Shown here: one piece after another, positions 1 through 10,400 of the stretch
How positions within the stretch are numbered: position 1 is the first letter of the stretch
How the letters are laid out: each line of letters opens with the position of its first letter
Assembly: GCF_019802045.1 (NCBI RefSeq)
Contig: NZ_JAHVHU010000002.1
Coordinates: forward strand, 248,001 to 312,000
Length of the DNA: 64,000 bases
Origin: Membranihabitans marinus
Lineage (GTDB): Bacteria; Bacteroidota; Bacteroidia; Chitinophagales; Saprospiraceae
Direction: 5' to 3'
Notes under the pieces: generated by a model
Databases searched by the model: none
What the model saw: the letters and a program-made list of their open reading frames with translations, nothing else
What the model was told of the DNA's origin: nothing
Position numbers and translations under genes: made by a program

Positions 1-133
1 TGTTCAAGGCTACATCTAATTTGCACGGTTTGCAATCAGGCTCTTGATGGTCTCTTGCTTGCATTTGCGATATTGTCGCTGTGAAAAAAAGCAGTAAAAA
101 AATACCCTTTGAATATTTAAATAGTTTCATCAT
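1..133 (-). CDS. Secreted protein, 5' end only (possible TonB-dependent receptor)
   Basis: Reading leftward from an ATG at 133 gives 44 codons without a stop before the window edge. The visible peptide starts with two Met codons, has a Lys-rich n-region and a hydrophobic core rich in Leu and Phe, and then a likely cleavage site, so it looks like an exported protein. The mature start contains a C-x-x-C pair (DCKPCK). It lies 53 bp downstream of a fecR gene on the same strand, the place where Bacteroidota usually have a SusC/RagA-type receptor, and the last residues (KLDVALN) could begin an STN domain. That identity is inferred from position only, because too little of the protein is present. 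Confidence 0.55.
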   Translation of the reverse strand, partial: MMKLFKYSKGIFLLLFFTATISQMQARDHQEPDCKPCKLDVALN

Positions 134-186
134 TCTGTTTTATTTGAATTCATGTATGAGCTTGCGATTGTATGTAGCTTAATACC

Positions 187-1149
187 TTAATGGTTTGTTG
201 TTTTTATTTTGAGTGGAACTTGTACCAGGTCTTGAATAATATCCATGGCTTTCCTTTTGTCTGTAATAGGGAATATGACAGTGAATTTTTGATTCAGCAA
301 CTCGCTGTCCGACACTGTATAACTCACTCCAAAAACATTTTCATATTCCTTGAATATCTGAGTTAATTTGACATCCTTCAGTATCATGGAACCTTCCTTC
401 CAATTGCCAGCAGAACGGGGAACTGGGGAGCTTGAACTGGATAACGATCCTTTGTGATCAAAACCTGCTTCTTCACCGGGAACCATCATCAGTGAATCAT
501 TCTTATCCAAAGCTCGAAGTTTTACGGATCCTTCCTCCAGGTAAACCCTTGTTGCTATATTTCTTGTATTGACGTTAAATTCTGTACCCAGGACTTCGAC
601 GTTCAAATCCCTGGTATGAACTACAAACTTTTTGTGGCTTTTCAAATCCTTACGTACCTCAAACCAAGCTTCTCCCTTGAGTGAGACAGTGCGTACTTCC
701 TGAGAAGTCCATCGGCGGGAATAGCTTATTTCCGAATTGGCATTGAGCCTGACCAGCGTATTATCAGGCAATTTAATTTCTACAATTTCTCCAAAGTCGG
801 ATTTAATCACTACCGGTGAATTTAAATAGTACATTAGTCCCAGCCCGCTTATTAATAAAAATGCCAAACTCGCTGCCACTTTGGGCCACCATGAACCGAA
901 CTTTCTAACTTTGCCGGATTTTGTTGTCTGTTCTTTGCGAATCTTGTTGCTTAGTTTTGTTCGAATGTTTAATGCCTTTTTTTGATCTATGGCTTCAGCG
1001 TTCTCCAGATCAAGCCATTTCTGTTCCAAAATTTCAGCATCCTTAAATTCTTCCTTCCGGTTTAACCATATGAGGAGTTGCTCCAGTTCTTCTGGTGAAA
1101 TGGTTTGGTCGGTCAGTTTTTCTAACAGTTTTTTATAATAATGGGACAT
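187..1149 (-). CDS. FecR-family anti-sigma factor
   Basis: This 320-residue protein has the usual Bacteroidota FecR layout: a cytoplasmic N-terminal part (about 1-88) that would bind the sigma factor, one membrane helix (about 91-109), a periplasmic FecR domain (about 115-215, with the typical GEAWFEV and VLGTEFNV motifs) and a C-terminal DUF4974 domain (about 255-318). Such proteins pass a signal from an outer-membrane TonB receptor to an ECF sigma factor. The partner is very likely the divergently transcribed sigma factor that starts 166 bp away at 1316. The partial exported protein downstream on the same strand is the likely regulated receptor (inference). Confidence 0.93.
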   Translation of the reverse strand: MSHYYKKLLEKLTDQTISPEELEQLLIWLNRKEEFKDAEILEQKWLDLENAEAIDQKKALNIRTKLSNKIRKEQTTKSGKVRKFGSWWPKVAASLAFLLISGLGLMYYLNSPVVIKSDFGEIVEIKLPDNTLVRLNANSEISYSRRWTSQEVRTVSLKGEAWFEVRKDLKSHKKFVVHTRDLNVEVLGTEFNVNTRNIATRVYLEEGSVKLRALDKNDSLMMVPGEEAGFDHKGSLSSSSSPVPRSAGNWKEGSMILKDVKLTQIFKEYENVFGVSYTVSDSELLNQKFTVIFPITDKRKAMDIIQDLVQVPLKIKTTNH

Positions 1150-1315
1150 AAAAAAGCATTGTAATTTTTATTAGGGACGTGTTTTTTGACGTCTTCTTAC
1201 CTAGTAACCAATGCACAAGGGCGGATGTACTAGTTGTTTTGTAATTATTTTTCCAGTAATTTCCCGTTTTGGAAAATTTAAGGATTGGTTTTTGCCCTAT
1301 TGAAATCTTAATACA

Positions 1316-1888
1316 ATGCCGGGATGGAAAAGAAATATTGAAGAGGATGGTTTTGAAGATAAGTTCGATATGGTGTATCATGAAAATTTGGATCGGGTCT
1401 ATCGGTATGTAGTTTCGATTATACATCATGATACGATCGCAGAAGATATTGCTGCAGAAGTCTTTTTTACGGTTTGGAAAAAACGGGAGACGTTATTACA
1501 ATATGACAACGTCGTGGGACTGCTGTATAAGATTAGCAGAGACCTGTCGATGAATTATCTTAAATCCCTGGCCAATGACCGGCGGAAAAAAGAAGAGTTT
1601 TTTCACTATTATTTTGGTCTGGGTATGGCAAATGATGAACATATCCTGCGTGAAAAGCAATTCTCTGCTCTGGAACAGGCCATCGAGCAATTACCAGAAA
1701 GGTGCCGGGAGGTCGTCAGAATGAAATTCCTTCTTGGTAAATCACTGAAAGAAATTGCTGCTGAACTCCATATTTCAGTAAATACGGTACAAAATCATTT
1801 GACCAGAGGAAAGTTTATGATTAGGGAATTAATCCAATCCGATGAATCATTATTGATACTTGCTGCCTTTATACCTGGTTTTCTATGA
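1316..1888 (+). CDS. ECF (sigma-70 family) RNA polymerase sigma factor
   Basis: The product has 190 residues, a normal length for a group 4 sigma factor. Region 2 is seen at about residues 20-60 (LDRVYRYV, then an acidic AEDIAAEVFFTVW helix) and region 4 at about 120-175 (LPERCREVVRM, then the helix-turn-helix around LKEIAAELHISVNTVQNHL). Region 4 recognises the -35 element and region 2 melts the -10 element. The C-terminus ends in a short hydrophobic stretch common in the Bacteroidota FecI-like group. The gene is divergent from fecR at 187-1149, its probable inhibitor. The initiating ATG lies at 1316 and no Shine-Dalgarno is seen, which is usual in this phylum. Confidence 0.94.
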   Translation: MPGWKRNIEEDGFEDKFDMVYHENLDRVYRYVVSIIHHDTIAEDIAAEVFFTVWKKRETLLQYDNVVGLLYKISRDLSMNYLKSLANDRRKKEEFFHYYFGLGMANDEHILREKQFSALEQAIEQLPERCREVVRMKFLLGKSLKEIAAELHISVNTVQNHLTRGKFMIRELIQSDESLLILAAFIPGFL

Positions 1889-1958
1889 AAATCAGTGTGA
1901 TGTAGCCGTCTTGATAATTCCATTGCGGTCGGAAACTCAAGAACTTAAGCTGATTGGA

Positions 1959-1989
1959 TAAAAAAAGGCTCCTGGAATTCCAGAAGCCT
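1959..1989 (-). terminator. Rho-independent terminator of the SusCD operon
   Basis: On the minus strand the arms AGGCT-T-CTGG and CCAG-G-AGCCT close around an AATT loop (1966-1989) and are followed by seven T residues. It lies 66 bp past the stop of the phosphodiester glycosidase gene and ends the minus-strand operon that starts near 12.4 kb. The plus-strand flank has no T run, so it should not stop the sigma gene ending at 1888. Confidence 0.85.
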
Positions 1990-2054
1990 CCTTGCCATTA
2001 AATTTAAGTAATTAGTTTCGGATTTTTTAGTACACCGTTACATAAGTAGAGAAA

Positions 2055-2918
2055 TCATTTTACCACGATGACGGTAGCTACGCCCCGTTCACCCTGGTGA
2101 TCAAATTTTTTATTGTCGCTGGGGTAATTGATTACCCCTCGGTTTTTGACCCAGGCCGTGGACGAACCGCCACCATCCAGGTTCAATGCAGAGTGGCAAT
2201 TGAAAGCTTCAAATAATGTCGTCAATTCCTTGATCGACATCCCGTGTGCCTGAGAAGATCGACCATCGACCACAAATACCAACAGACGATCGTCATCCGT
2301 CACACCGATTGCTGTCCGCGGGTGGCGGTTCGAATTGAAGGGCTTGTCTTTCTGGGATAAAGCCTTACCATCATGGATCAGCAAAGGGCCGGAAGCCAAT
2401 GCCGTTGGTGCAGAGAGACTTTCCCATCCATCTTCTGGCTTCTCGACAATACGAACCTTACTATTCTCGTCTATGGTCATCGCTCCATTCTCCCGGTAAG
2501 GCGTGAAGCCATCTCTGGTGTGTTTGATGATTTTACCGTCTTTCTTGAAAAACACGGTCGATCCACCGGTAGAGGTGTTAAAAAAACCGCCGTTAAACCC
2601 AATCAAGGCTCGCGTATTAATCGAAGCGTCACTGGTCTTCAAAAAGCCGGAATTGACATAAGGAATATCAATTTCAACCGCTTTTTTAAGATCGACTTCA
2701 AAGAGGGTCACACTTTGTTTTGATTTGAATAAGTCGTCAAAATGAAAATATTTCCAGGTAACTCCCTCAGATACGGCGTGGCTTTCCCAGGTCGCATCCT
2801 GAATGATCTCGATGTCTGTTTTTTCATTCCCGCCGACCGGACCTTCCGGGGTCTTCTTTGTACATGCGGATGATGTAAAAACGAAAAGTACAAGAATATA
2901 GAGCTTTATCGCTTTCAT
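2055..2918 (-). CDS. NAGPA/DUF2233-type phosphodiester glycosidase lipoprotein
   Basis: The 287-residue product starts with a lipoprotein signal (lipobox SSAC, Cys19), so it should sit in the periplasm or on the cell surface. The rest matches the NAGPA (DUF2233) fold: GFNGGFFN near the middle, then HPRTAIG, a VVDGRSSQAHGMS segment and a C-terminal LNLDGGGSST motif. The family includes the mammalian uncovering enzyme that removes N-acetylglucosamine from a phosphodiester-linked mannose 6-phosphate, and bacterial members are thought to cleave sugar-1-phosphodiester bonds. Here it is the last gene of a SusCD operon, 33 bp after the beta-helix lipoprotein, which suggests a role in glycan breakdown. 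The exact substrate cannot be told from the sequence. Confidence 0.85.
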   Translation of the reverse strand: MKAIKLYILVLFVFTSSACTKKTPEGPVGGNEKTDIEIIQDATWESHAVSEGVTWKYFHFDDLFKSKQSVTLFEVDLKKAVEIDIPYVNSGFLKTSDASINTRALIGFNGGFFNTSTGGSTVFFKKDGKIIKHTRDGFTPYRENGAMTIDENSKVRIVEKPEDGWESLSAPTALASGPLLIHDGKALSQKDKPFNSNRHPRTAIGVTDDDRLLVFVVDGRSSQAHGMSIKELTTLFEAFNCHSALNLDGGGSSTAWVKNRGVINYPSDNKKFDHQGERGVATVIVVK

Positions 2919-2951
2919 CGCTTTATTTTATGTAGGAATTTAAAAAATTGA

Positions 2952-4628
2952 TTACTCCGGGAGGGTGGCTCCCATGGTAGTGCTGCCTGACCTGTCGTGT
3001 CCATGGAAATCCTGGTCCAACCAGTCTTTTTCAGATTCAGGGAACAGATAATCAATCTCTTTAAGATGATTTGGTGTCATCCCATAAGTCAAAGCGGGGT
3101 TGTCGTCGCCAATTGGAGTGAAATCATCACCCAGCATAGAAATGGCTTTAAAAGCTGCATCCTCTTCGATTTGTCCGTTGGCATCAAAAACCACTTCGCC
3201 ACTGGTCGAAGCCAGAATTTTTGCCGGATCGGCGTCCGATTCATATACGTCGATATTCATGGTTCCTTCCTTCTGAGTGTTGCCCGAGATTATGGAATTA
3301 TAGATGCTAAGGATGTTTTCTCCTTTTCGCCGGTATACACCGCCACCTGGTCCTTTGATGGTGTTCTCGGTGATGGTCGTGCTGATGATTTCCATTTCAC
3401 AGTTGTCATACATCATTACACCACCCCCGCCATTGGAAGAGGTGCTTTCATTTCCGGTGACCAGACAGTTGACCAATGCCCCTTTGGAATCAGCGCGGGC
3501 ATAGAACGCAGCTCCGAAGGAACGACCTTTATTGTCCCGAATTTCTGAGTTGAACAAATATATTTCAGCATTCGGGTAGGCGTGTACGGCTGGTGCAGTA
3601 CCACCGGAGTTTTCGTTAAACTCGGAATGGTACGCGAATACCGTCGAATTGTTGGCCCACAATCCACCTCCATTACTTTTGGATGCATTATTATTGAGTT
3701 TGCTGTGGAGGATGGTCACTTCTGCCTCGTCAAATACATAAACACCGGCGACATACTTGTCCGAGGTATTGTTTTTTACCGCACAATTCTCCAGCACGAC
3801 CCGGGAACCACCGATAATAAGTCCTCCACCATATTCACGACGAAAGTCCCTTCCCTGGATAGTTGCTGAAGATTTACTTCCATCGGCCTGACCGTCAGAT
3901 ATGGTTAAGCCTCTAAGCACCACTTGTTCTTCATCCGACTGAGGTGCCGAGATGGTGACTACGTGGTATGAATTGTTTCCGTCCGACAATTCTCCGGACA
4001 ATATTGTAGGGTAAGCATCCGGATCTGGGGTGGCTCCTGAACTGGCTTGGGCAGGAAATCCACCGATCAGGGTCATGTTGCTCGCCACTTCAAAAGTGCG
4101 ATCGCGGGGATCATCCGAATTTCCTCCGGAAACAATGTTCATAGGGGTGTGATGACCTTCCGCGATGAAAATCGAACTTCCGGTAATGGCCAATTTTAAA
4201 GCATTGGACAAATTGGTGGGATCTTCCCAAGATTTGCCGGACCCCTCAGCGCCCTCTTTGACAAATATGTTTAAGGTTAATCCGGATTCTTGAACGACAG
4301 TCAATTCGGCTTGGGTGCCTTCCTGGCTATGGACGGTGATCGTGCTGCTCCGTTCATCGTTTTCGTTTTCCGTAACTGAAAACGACAGCGCACGTTTTCC
4401 TTTTTCCCCGGTGGATTCCTCCAATGTGATCCAATTTGCAGTGGTATTGGCTTCCCAGCTCAAATTCGACAATACATCGATGGAAAATTCCCCGCCTCGG
4501 TTGGAAACCTGGATGGCGTCCTGCACATCCAATAAAAGTGTGGGGACGAAATCGTCCTTTTCTTCACAACTCATGATGGTCATTCCCGCGAGCAGGACTG
4601 AAGCTATTGCAATAAATAAAGTACGCAT
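2952..4628 (-). CDS. BACON-domain lipoprotein with right-handed beta-helix
   Basis: The 558-residue protein has a lipoprotein signal (Cys21 after TIMS). Residues about 33-115 form a BACON domain, recognised by its GGEFSIDV, ANWITL and TVVQ motifs; the domain is thought to bind carbohydrate or mucin. The rest, from about 120, has a start typical of parallel beta-helix proteins (FVKEGAEGSGKSWEDP, then a repeating pattern of short turns with NNTS, NENSGG, RDNKG and GNEST Asn/Gly steps) like pectate-lyase-fold and polymorphic outer-membrane proteins. No catalytic residues of a defined lyase or glycosidase family could be placed, so it could be a binding protein, a lyase or a glycosidase. It is co-transcribed with susD and the epimerase-like gene. 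Confidence 0.8.
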   Translation of the reverse strand: MRTLFIAIASVLLAGMTIMSCEEKDDFVPTLLLDVQDAIQVSNRGGEFSIDVLSNLSWEANTTANWITLEESTGEKGKRALSFSVTENENDERSSTITVHSQEGTQAELTVVQESGLTLNIFVKEGAEGSGKSWEDPTNLSNALKLAITGSSIFIAEGHHTPMNIVSGGNSDDPRDRTFEVASNMTLIGGFPAQASSGATPDPDAYPTILSGELSDGNNSYHVVTISAPQSDEEQVVLRGLTISDGQADGSKSSATIQGRDFRREYGGGLIIGGSRVVLENCAVKNNTSDKYVAGVYVFDEAEVTILHSKLNNNASKSNGGGLWANNSTVFAYHSEFNENSGGTAPAVHAYPNAEIYLFNSEIRDNKGRSFGAAFYARADSKGALVNCLVTGNESTSSNGGGGVMMYDNCEMEIISTTITENTIKGPGGGVYRRKGENILSIYNSIISGNTQKEGTMNIDVYESDADPAKILASTSGEVVFDANGQIEEDAAFKAISMLGDDFTPIGDDNPALTYGMTPNHLKEIDYLFPESEKDWLDQDFHGHDRSGSTTMGATLPE

Positions 4629-4671
4629 TATATGTTTTTTTTTATAAGATTAAAATGAATAAAGAAGTGCT

Positions 4672-5628
4672 CTATTGATGAAGTGTTTTGATGTATTTGG
4701 GATACAGGTTTTGGAGGTAACATTCCACAATATCCATTTCATCGTCATAAGCACTTTCGTATAAAAAGGGGCCAGAATACTTCACCTGATCCAATGCCGC
4801 GAGAATGTCCACCCAATTGTTTTCTCCTTCACCTGAACATGGGAAATAATGGTTTTCAGCTTTTCCGGTTCCATCGGCGATGTGTACTGACTTCAAGCGA
4901 TCTCCCATCTTTCGGATCATGATTTCAGGATTTTTGATGTGGTTCATATCCACAGCTAATCCAATTGATTTTGGCAGGCGATTAAAAATTTCAGAAACTT
5001 CCGCTACGGTTCGCATCAATGGTCGCTCGCGATCGCCTTTCATCAATTCGGGGCCCAACATATTTTCCAAAACCATAGTGGCGCCAATATCACGAACGGC
5101 CGCATCAAGTTCCAGCGCCGAGGTGATCAACTGGCTCTTTCTCAGGTCACGTTGACCAGGAGGATCCAGGTAATAGCTCGGATGGAAAAGGATGATTTCC
5201 GGCTGAAGAATTTCCAGATGCTTCAATAATCGAGCATGACCCTGAACCACCTTTTCGCGATCTTCTTCCACTATGGTTGATAGATCCATCGCCTGGCTAA
5301 AAGGCATGTGCACAGACCAGATGTTGATGCCCGCAGCGTCCGCAGCTGCTTTGGCGTCCAGCATGATTTGCTTTACTTCCTCGTCCGTTTTGGAATAGAC
5401 GCCTTTCTTATCAAAGAATGTGTTCATGCCTGATGCTTCTACATGCCGGATTCCGGATTCATACGCATGAGTCATTTTTTCTACTGTTATCCGGGTCACC
5501 GGAACAGAATACCCTATTTCCAGGGGTTGCGGCTCCTCCACTTCCGGTAGGTCATCAGTGGTCTTTGGTTCTTCCGCTTCACAACTGTAGAATAGCAGTG
5601 AAAAAAGAATGATCAGATATTTCATCAT
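4672..5628 (-). CDS. Sugar phosphate isomerase/epimerase-like TIM-barrel lipoprotein
   Basis: The 318-residue protein belongs to the xylose-isomerase-like TIM-barrel superfamily (AP_endonuc_2 type). Candidate metal-binding residues follow the usual order: Glu in VLENM, Asp and His in VDMNH, His in VHIAD and Glu in the C-terminal LYESAYDD. Most relatives are cytoplasmic, but this one begins with a lipoprotein signal (Cys16 after FYS), so it should work outside the cytoplasm, probably on free sugars released by the neighbouring enzymes. It lies 18 bp after susD and 43 bp before the beta-helix gene, clearly in one operon. Substrate unknown. Confidence 0.8.
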   Translation of the reverse strand: MMKYLIILFSLLFYSCEAEEPKTTDDLPEVEEPQPLEIGYSVPVTRITVEKMTHAYESGIRHVEASGMNTFFDKKGVYSKTDEEVKQIMLDAKAAADAAGINIWSVHMPFSQAMDLSTIVEEDREKVVQGHARLLKHLEILQPEIILFHPSYYLDPPGQRDLRKSQLITSALELDAAVRDIGATMVLENMLGPELMKGDRERPLMRTVAEVSEIFNRLPKSIGLAVDMNHIKNPEIMIRKMGDRLKSVHIADGTGKAENHYFPCSGEGENNWVDILAALDQVKYSGPFLYESAYDDEMDIVECYLQNLYPKYIKTLHQ

Positions 5629-5646
5629 TAGTGAATTTTTAATTGT

Positions 5647-7404
5647 TTAATTCCAATTTGGGTTTTGTTCCAACTGTGGATTCAATTTCAGTTCCTCAAT
5701 AGGAATCGGATAAAAGTAATCCTTGCTTTCGTCAAAACTTCCACCGAGTGGGAATGGATTCAAATTTCCGGAATTGGTCGGTGAATTTCCTGTTATTGGA
5801 TCACGTAATATTCGCTGCTGAACATTGATGATCGAAGTAGCTGATGACGGAGCACCAGAAGGATTGCCATCGTGAAGATAGACATCAGGACTGCCATCCT
5901 TGTTAAAATCATGCGCACCCAAATCTGAAAAATAAATCCCCACCATGGGTTTCTCGATTTTACTTCCTTCTTTCCATCGCATTAAATCATCCCACCGGAG
6001 TCCTTCGTTGAATAATTCGATACGGCGTTCGCGTCGTATTTCTAGAATCACACCCTGGTAAGCACCCTGTTCGACATTGGGGTACATGTTCGCCAAATAC
6101 GGATCGGGGTTGCCGTTGGCCTCCGTAAGATTTAGATGAGGCATCCCCACGCGGTCTCGCAATAAGTTAATGGTTTTGTCCAGGTCGGCCTGTGTAATTG
6201 TTCCCAGCTCTGCTTTAGCTTCAGCGAGGTTCAAGAGCGCTTCTGCATATCGATAAACGATGATGTCAAAATGAGCAGAGCTCCATTGATCTTTCGAAGG
6301 TAAGGCTTTGATCACGCGGTATCCTGTGGTTGCTCCTTCCAGTTTTACAGGTTCTGGTTCGCTTTCACCATTGACGGTGAATCCGGGGCCAGCCGTTGTT
6401 TGCGTCAAACGAGGGTCCCTGTTTTGCATCTCCTCATAGTATTCGATCGTTTCATAACCGTCTATGTCTGTAAAACGGGAGCCATCTTTCATCAAATAGC
6501 TGTTGATCAGATCTTTGTTGATTCCGTAAGCGCCTTGCGTAGGAGCTGTCATCAGGTAACCTAGATTGTGCGTTCGGATTCCTTTCTCATAGTCCGCAGC
6601 TAAAATGGTTTCGACGGCGTCTTGATTATCCCGGGAAAATAAATTTCGGTAGGCTTCGTCCGGACCCCCGGCAGTGTAGAGCTGATATGCACCCGATTCA
6701 ATTAATTCCTCCGCAGCATCCACGGCGTGTTGCAACATTTTTTCATGATTGGGTAAGCCGTGGTACTTTCGAAAGGTTCCTTCAAACAATCCGATTCTGC
6801 TTTTCAGAAGTAACGCGGTGTATTTGGTAACCAGGTTCAGTTCCTTTTCGTCCGTCATATTCGCAATCGCATAATCGATGTCCATCATCACAGAATCCAT
6901 AATCAGCTGTCTGGAATCCCTTGATTTGTACAAGTCTTCATCGTCAGCGGAAAGGACATGATTATACCAGGGCACATCTCCGAATCGCTTTACTTTGTTG
7001 AAGTAGAACAGCGCTCTGAAAAATCGGGCTACGCCGCCATATGTTTTTTTAGCTTCTTCGTCTTCTACTTTTTGGTAATGCTCCAAAAAGAAATTGATGT
7101 CCCGCAAGTTTCCCCATGACCAGCCTCCACTACCGCGCCGGGTCGGGACGATTCGTCCACCTCGTATGCGTTCCGATGCGATCAAGGGGATGATATTATC
7201 CGATGCGGCATCATCCGTGTAGACAGACTTAGTCGGCAACATCGTGTAGAAATCATTGGTGGCGACTTCCAGGTCTTTCGGCGTGTTGAAGAAAAAATCA
7301 GCATCTACATTGTCTTTGGGCGGACGATCCAGAAAGTCTTCATCACAACTAACCAGTGTGAGAAACAAGAGTATTGAACTTAGTGTTATATGTATATATC
7401 GCAT
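5647..7404 (-). CDS. SusD/RagB-family outer-membrane glycan-binding lipoprotein
   Basis: At 585 residues the protein has normal SusD length. It starts with a lipoprotein signal (Cys20 after LTLV) followed by the usual DEDFLDRPP stretch. It shows the alpha-helical TPR-like scaffold (WGNLRDINFFLEHY, then ARFFRALFYFNKVKRFGDVP) and a C-terminal region with RRERRIELFNEGLRWDDLMRW, both hallmarks of the family. SusD proteins form a lid on the SusC channel and bind glycan at the cell surface. The gene starts 2 bp after the susC stop, so the two are translated from one message. The bound glycan cannot be read from the sequence. Confidence 0.97.
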   Translation of the reverse strand: MRYIHITLSSILLFLTLVSCDEDFLDRPPKDNVDADFFFNTPKDLEVATNDFYTMLPTKSVYTDDAASDNIIPLIASERIRGGRIVPTRRGSGGWSWGNLRDINFFLEHYQKVEDEEAKKTYGGVARFFRALFYFNKVKRFGDVPWYNHVLSADDEDLYKSRDSRQLIMDSVMMDIDYAIANMTDEKELNLVTKYTALLLKSRIGLFEGTFRKYHGLPNHEKMLQHAVDAAEELIESGAYQLYTAGGPDEAYRNLFSRDNQDAVETILAADYEKGIRTHNLGYLMTAPTQGAYGINKDLINSYLMKDGSRFTDIDGYETIEYYEEMQNRDPRLTQTTAGPGFTVNGESEPEPVKLEGATTGYRVIKALPSKDQWSSAHFDIIVYRYAEALLNLAEAKAELGTITQADLDKTINLLRDRVGMPHLNLTEANGNPDPYLANMYPNVEQGAYQGVILEIRRERRIELFNEGLRWDDLMRWKEGSKIEKPMVGIYFSDLGAHDFNKDGSPDVYLHDGNPSGAPSSATSIINVQQRILRDPITGNSPTNSGNLNPFPLGGSFDESKDYFYPIPIEELKLNPQLEQNPNWN

Positions 7405-7406
7405 TG

Positions 7407-10400
7407 TTAAAGTTTTATGTTGATTCCAAATGAATAGGTTTTCCCCATGGGGTAGTCCCGTAAATCTGCGCGGGCAACAGCATCTCCCGGATTGGAGTAG
7501 CTGATGGCGGATCCGGCCTGTTCTGGATCGATGTATTTGGTCAGGTTGCCAAATCTCCAGGTGAGGATGTTTTCTCCGCTAAAATAGATTCGAACCTTTT
7601 TGACATCGATTCGATTCGTCAGATGGCGTGGAAGAGTATACCCCAATGTCAGATTTTTTACTCGGAGATAACCGATGTTCTCCAGATAATAATCATTCAT
7701 CTCATAAAGCGACCGGTTGCTACCCAACGCCGCATAGCCTCGTTCTACCTGCGGATATTTATTGTTTGGATTGTCTGGAGACCAGGCATTATCGATCAGA
7801 TCTTTTCGCACAAAAGTGATGTAAGGTCTCAGGTAAGGTCCCCAATACCGGTCACCGGTGGGGTACCAATTTTGTTTGCCAACGCCTGCACCAGCCAGAG
7901 CCACATCAATATTCCGCCACGATCCGCTCATGTTAAACCCAAAAGGGAATTTTGGCATCGCATTTCCTATGGGTTGGATGTCGCCGTGGTTATCCAGACG
8001 ATATTCACCCCGATCGATGCGACCATCACCATTGGCATCCACATATTCGATATCACCCGCACGAAGCTTATTCCATTCGCTATTCTGGACCGTGTTGATA
8101 ATGTATTTATAGACTTTTCCAAGACTGTTGGATGGATTTTCAAATTGCGCCTGGTATGCAGCGGCCTCTTCATCGGACTTGAATTGCCCGGCTACCTTAT
8201 AGCCCCAAATTTCACCCAGTTCCTGACCTTCCCAGTAGGTGCTCATTAAGCCCTCCGGGTTGTCATATTTTGTAATGACCCCTTTGAAATTTGATAGCAT
8301 GGCTGAAACGCGGAACGAAAATGGATGACCACCCAAGTCAAATTCATTGCGATAACTCGTCGTCAACTCTATACCTCTGTTGCGCAGGGAAGCAAAGTTC
8401 TCTCTGGGCTCAGCTGATCCAAATACGCCAGGTAGAGGCTTTCCTGGTAAATACATGTCTTCTGTATTTTTCTCAAACCAGTCAAACGATACAAATAGCT
8501 TATTTTCCAAAAACGCCAGATCGATCCCTAAGTCAAGTGATCTGGTGGTTTCCCAGGTGACTACTTTCGGTAAGGGTGACGGTGCGCCAGCATAGTTCAA
8601 CTTTAGTCCATTGTTTAACCAGCTGGATTTGCCAAGCTGCATCAATTGCTGAAAAGTGTTCACGCCTACGCTTTGATTTCCCAAAGCACCATAAGATGCC
8701 CGAAGTTTCATGGAAGTGATCAGGTGATCCAATGGACGCCAAAAGTCTTCCCGGTTCACTTGCCATCCGGCTGAAACGGAAGGGAAGAAGCCCCACCGGG
8801 TGTCTTTGGGAAACCGGGAGGAACCATCATATCGTGCATTTACTTCCAGAAGGTATTTCTGTTCATAATCATAATTCCATCTACTGAAATACCCCTGAAC
8901 AGCCCAGTCCAGGGACGAACCATCAATGTTGTACATTTCTGTTCCAAACGCCAGGTTGGCTTTGTCGCGTACCAACAAATCTTCTGATTGTGCTACGATA
9001 CGATCCCTGGAAAATGTTTCCTGGTTATAACCCAAAAGGAGTTTGAAATTGTGCTTGTCTTGCAGGGACTTGGCATAGGTCCCAAAAAGGTTGAGCGCAT
9101 TGTAATTGTTTTTCCATCGCCATTCGCCTAATCTGTTTAACCCGACAGTTTCCTCGGAGAGCCGGTCCGTCGTGAGGTATTCAAATTCATTGTACCTGTA
9201 GGTGCGATGGGTATTGTTGATTCTGGTGCTATAATCAAAATTGACCACCAGATCCTTGATTGGCGTCAGTTTGGCTCGAAAGGTATTAGTGAATTCATCG
9301 GTCAACCACTTCCGCCAGTTGTTTCCGTCTTCCATAGCTGCATGACCGCCCTGGCCACCATTTCCACCTCGGCCGACATCGACCGGTTGTCCGTCCAGTT
9401 TATTTGGATAGAAAGCAAACAGGTCATAAAAAGTAGTTGTACTCCATATTCCCCCATATCCATTTCGATACCCACCAAAATCTTCATCCAGTTCATGGGT
9501 GAATTTGATGTTGTTCGAAAGTTCCAGCCAAGAGTTGGGAACAAAGGTAATGTTGGCATTGAGGTTGTACCGATCCATATCCGCATCACGGATGTTTTGG
9601 ATGGTTTCCCGGTTGTAAACACGGCCGGACAGGTATCCTCTCAGCTTCTCATTTCCACCCGAAATAGACAAATTGTGGTTTTGCGATGGCTGATATTCTT
9701 TGAACAGATAACTGTACCAGTCTGTATTGTAAAAGAACTTGTAGGAACCATCGGACTGCTTTTCATGAAAAGGTTCGATCTCACCTTTGGAAACAAGCTT
9801 GATGGTCTCCCAGTCAAAATCATTGTAGCCGGTATAACTAGAGCCGTTGTAACCATAGATGGCAGCGTCAATCATTTTTCCATAGGCGTACGGATCCGAA
9901 ATAAAATCAGTCCGTGTTGTCGGTCGGGTCCATGCAAAGTTGTTGGTGTAGTTGACGGCCATTTCTCCAGCTTCACCCTGCTTTGTGGTGATCAGAATGA
10001 CTCCGAACGAACCTCGGGCCCCGTAAATAGCTGCTGATGCCGCATCTTTTAACACGGTAACATTTTTGATATCTTGTGGATTAACTTTGGTGATGTCTCC
10101 TTCTATTCCGTCGATCAGAATCAGCGGGCTACCCCCATTGATGGAGTTGAACCCCCGGATATTGATCTCTGGTGTTTTGGTCGGATCTCCTGTATTTACC
10201 TGAATATTAAGCCCAGGGATCATCCCTTGCAACGAACTGACAATATTCGCATCGGGACGAGCCGCGATATCGTCTGCGCTAACTTGTCCTACGGCTCCGG
10301 TCAGATTGGCCCGTTTTTGTGTGCCATACCCCACGACGACCACCTCATCAAGGGTTTGTGCATCTTCGACCATCACGATAGAAAACTCGGTTCTGCCTTC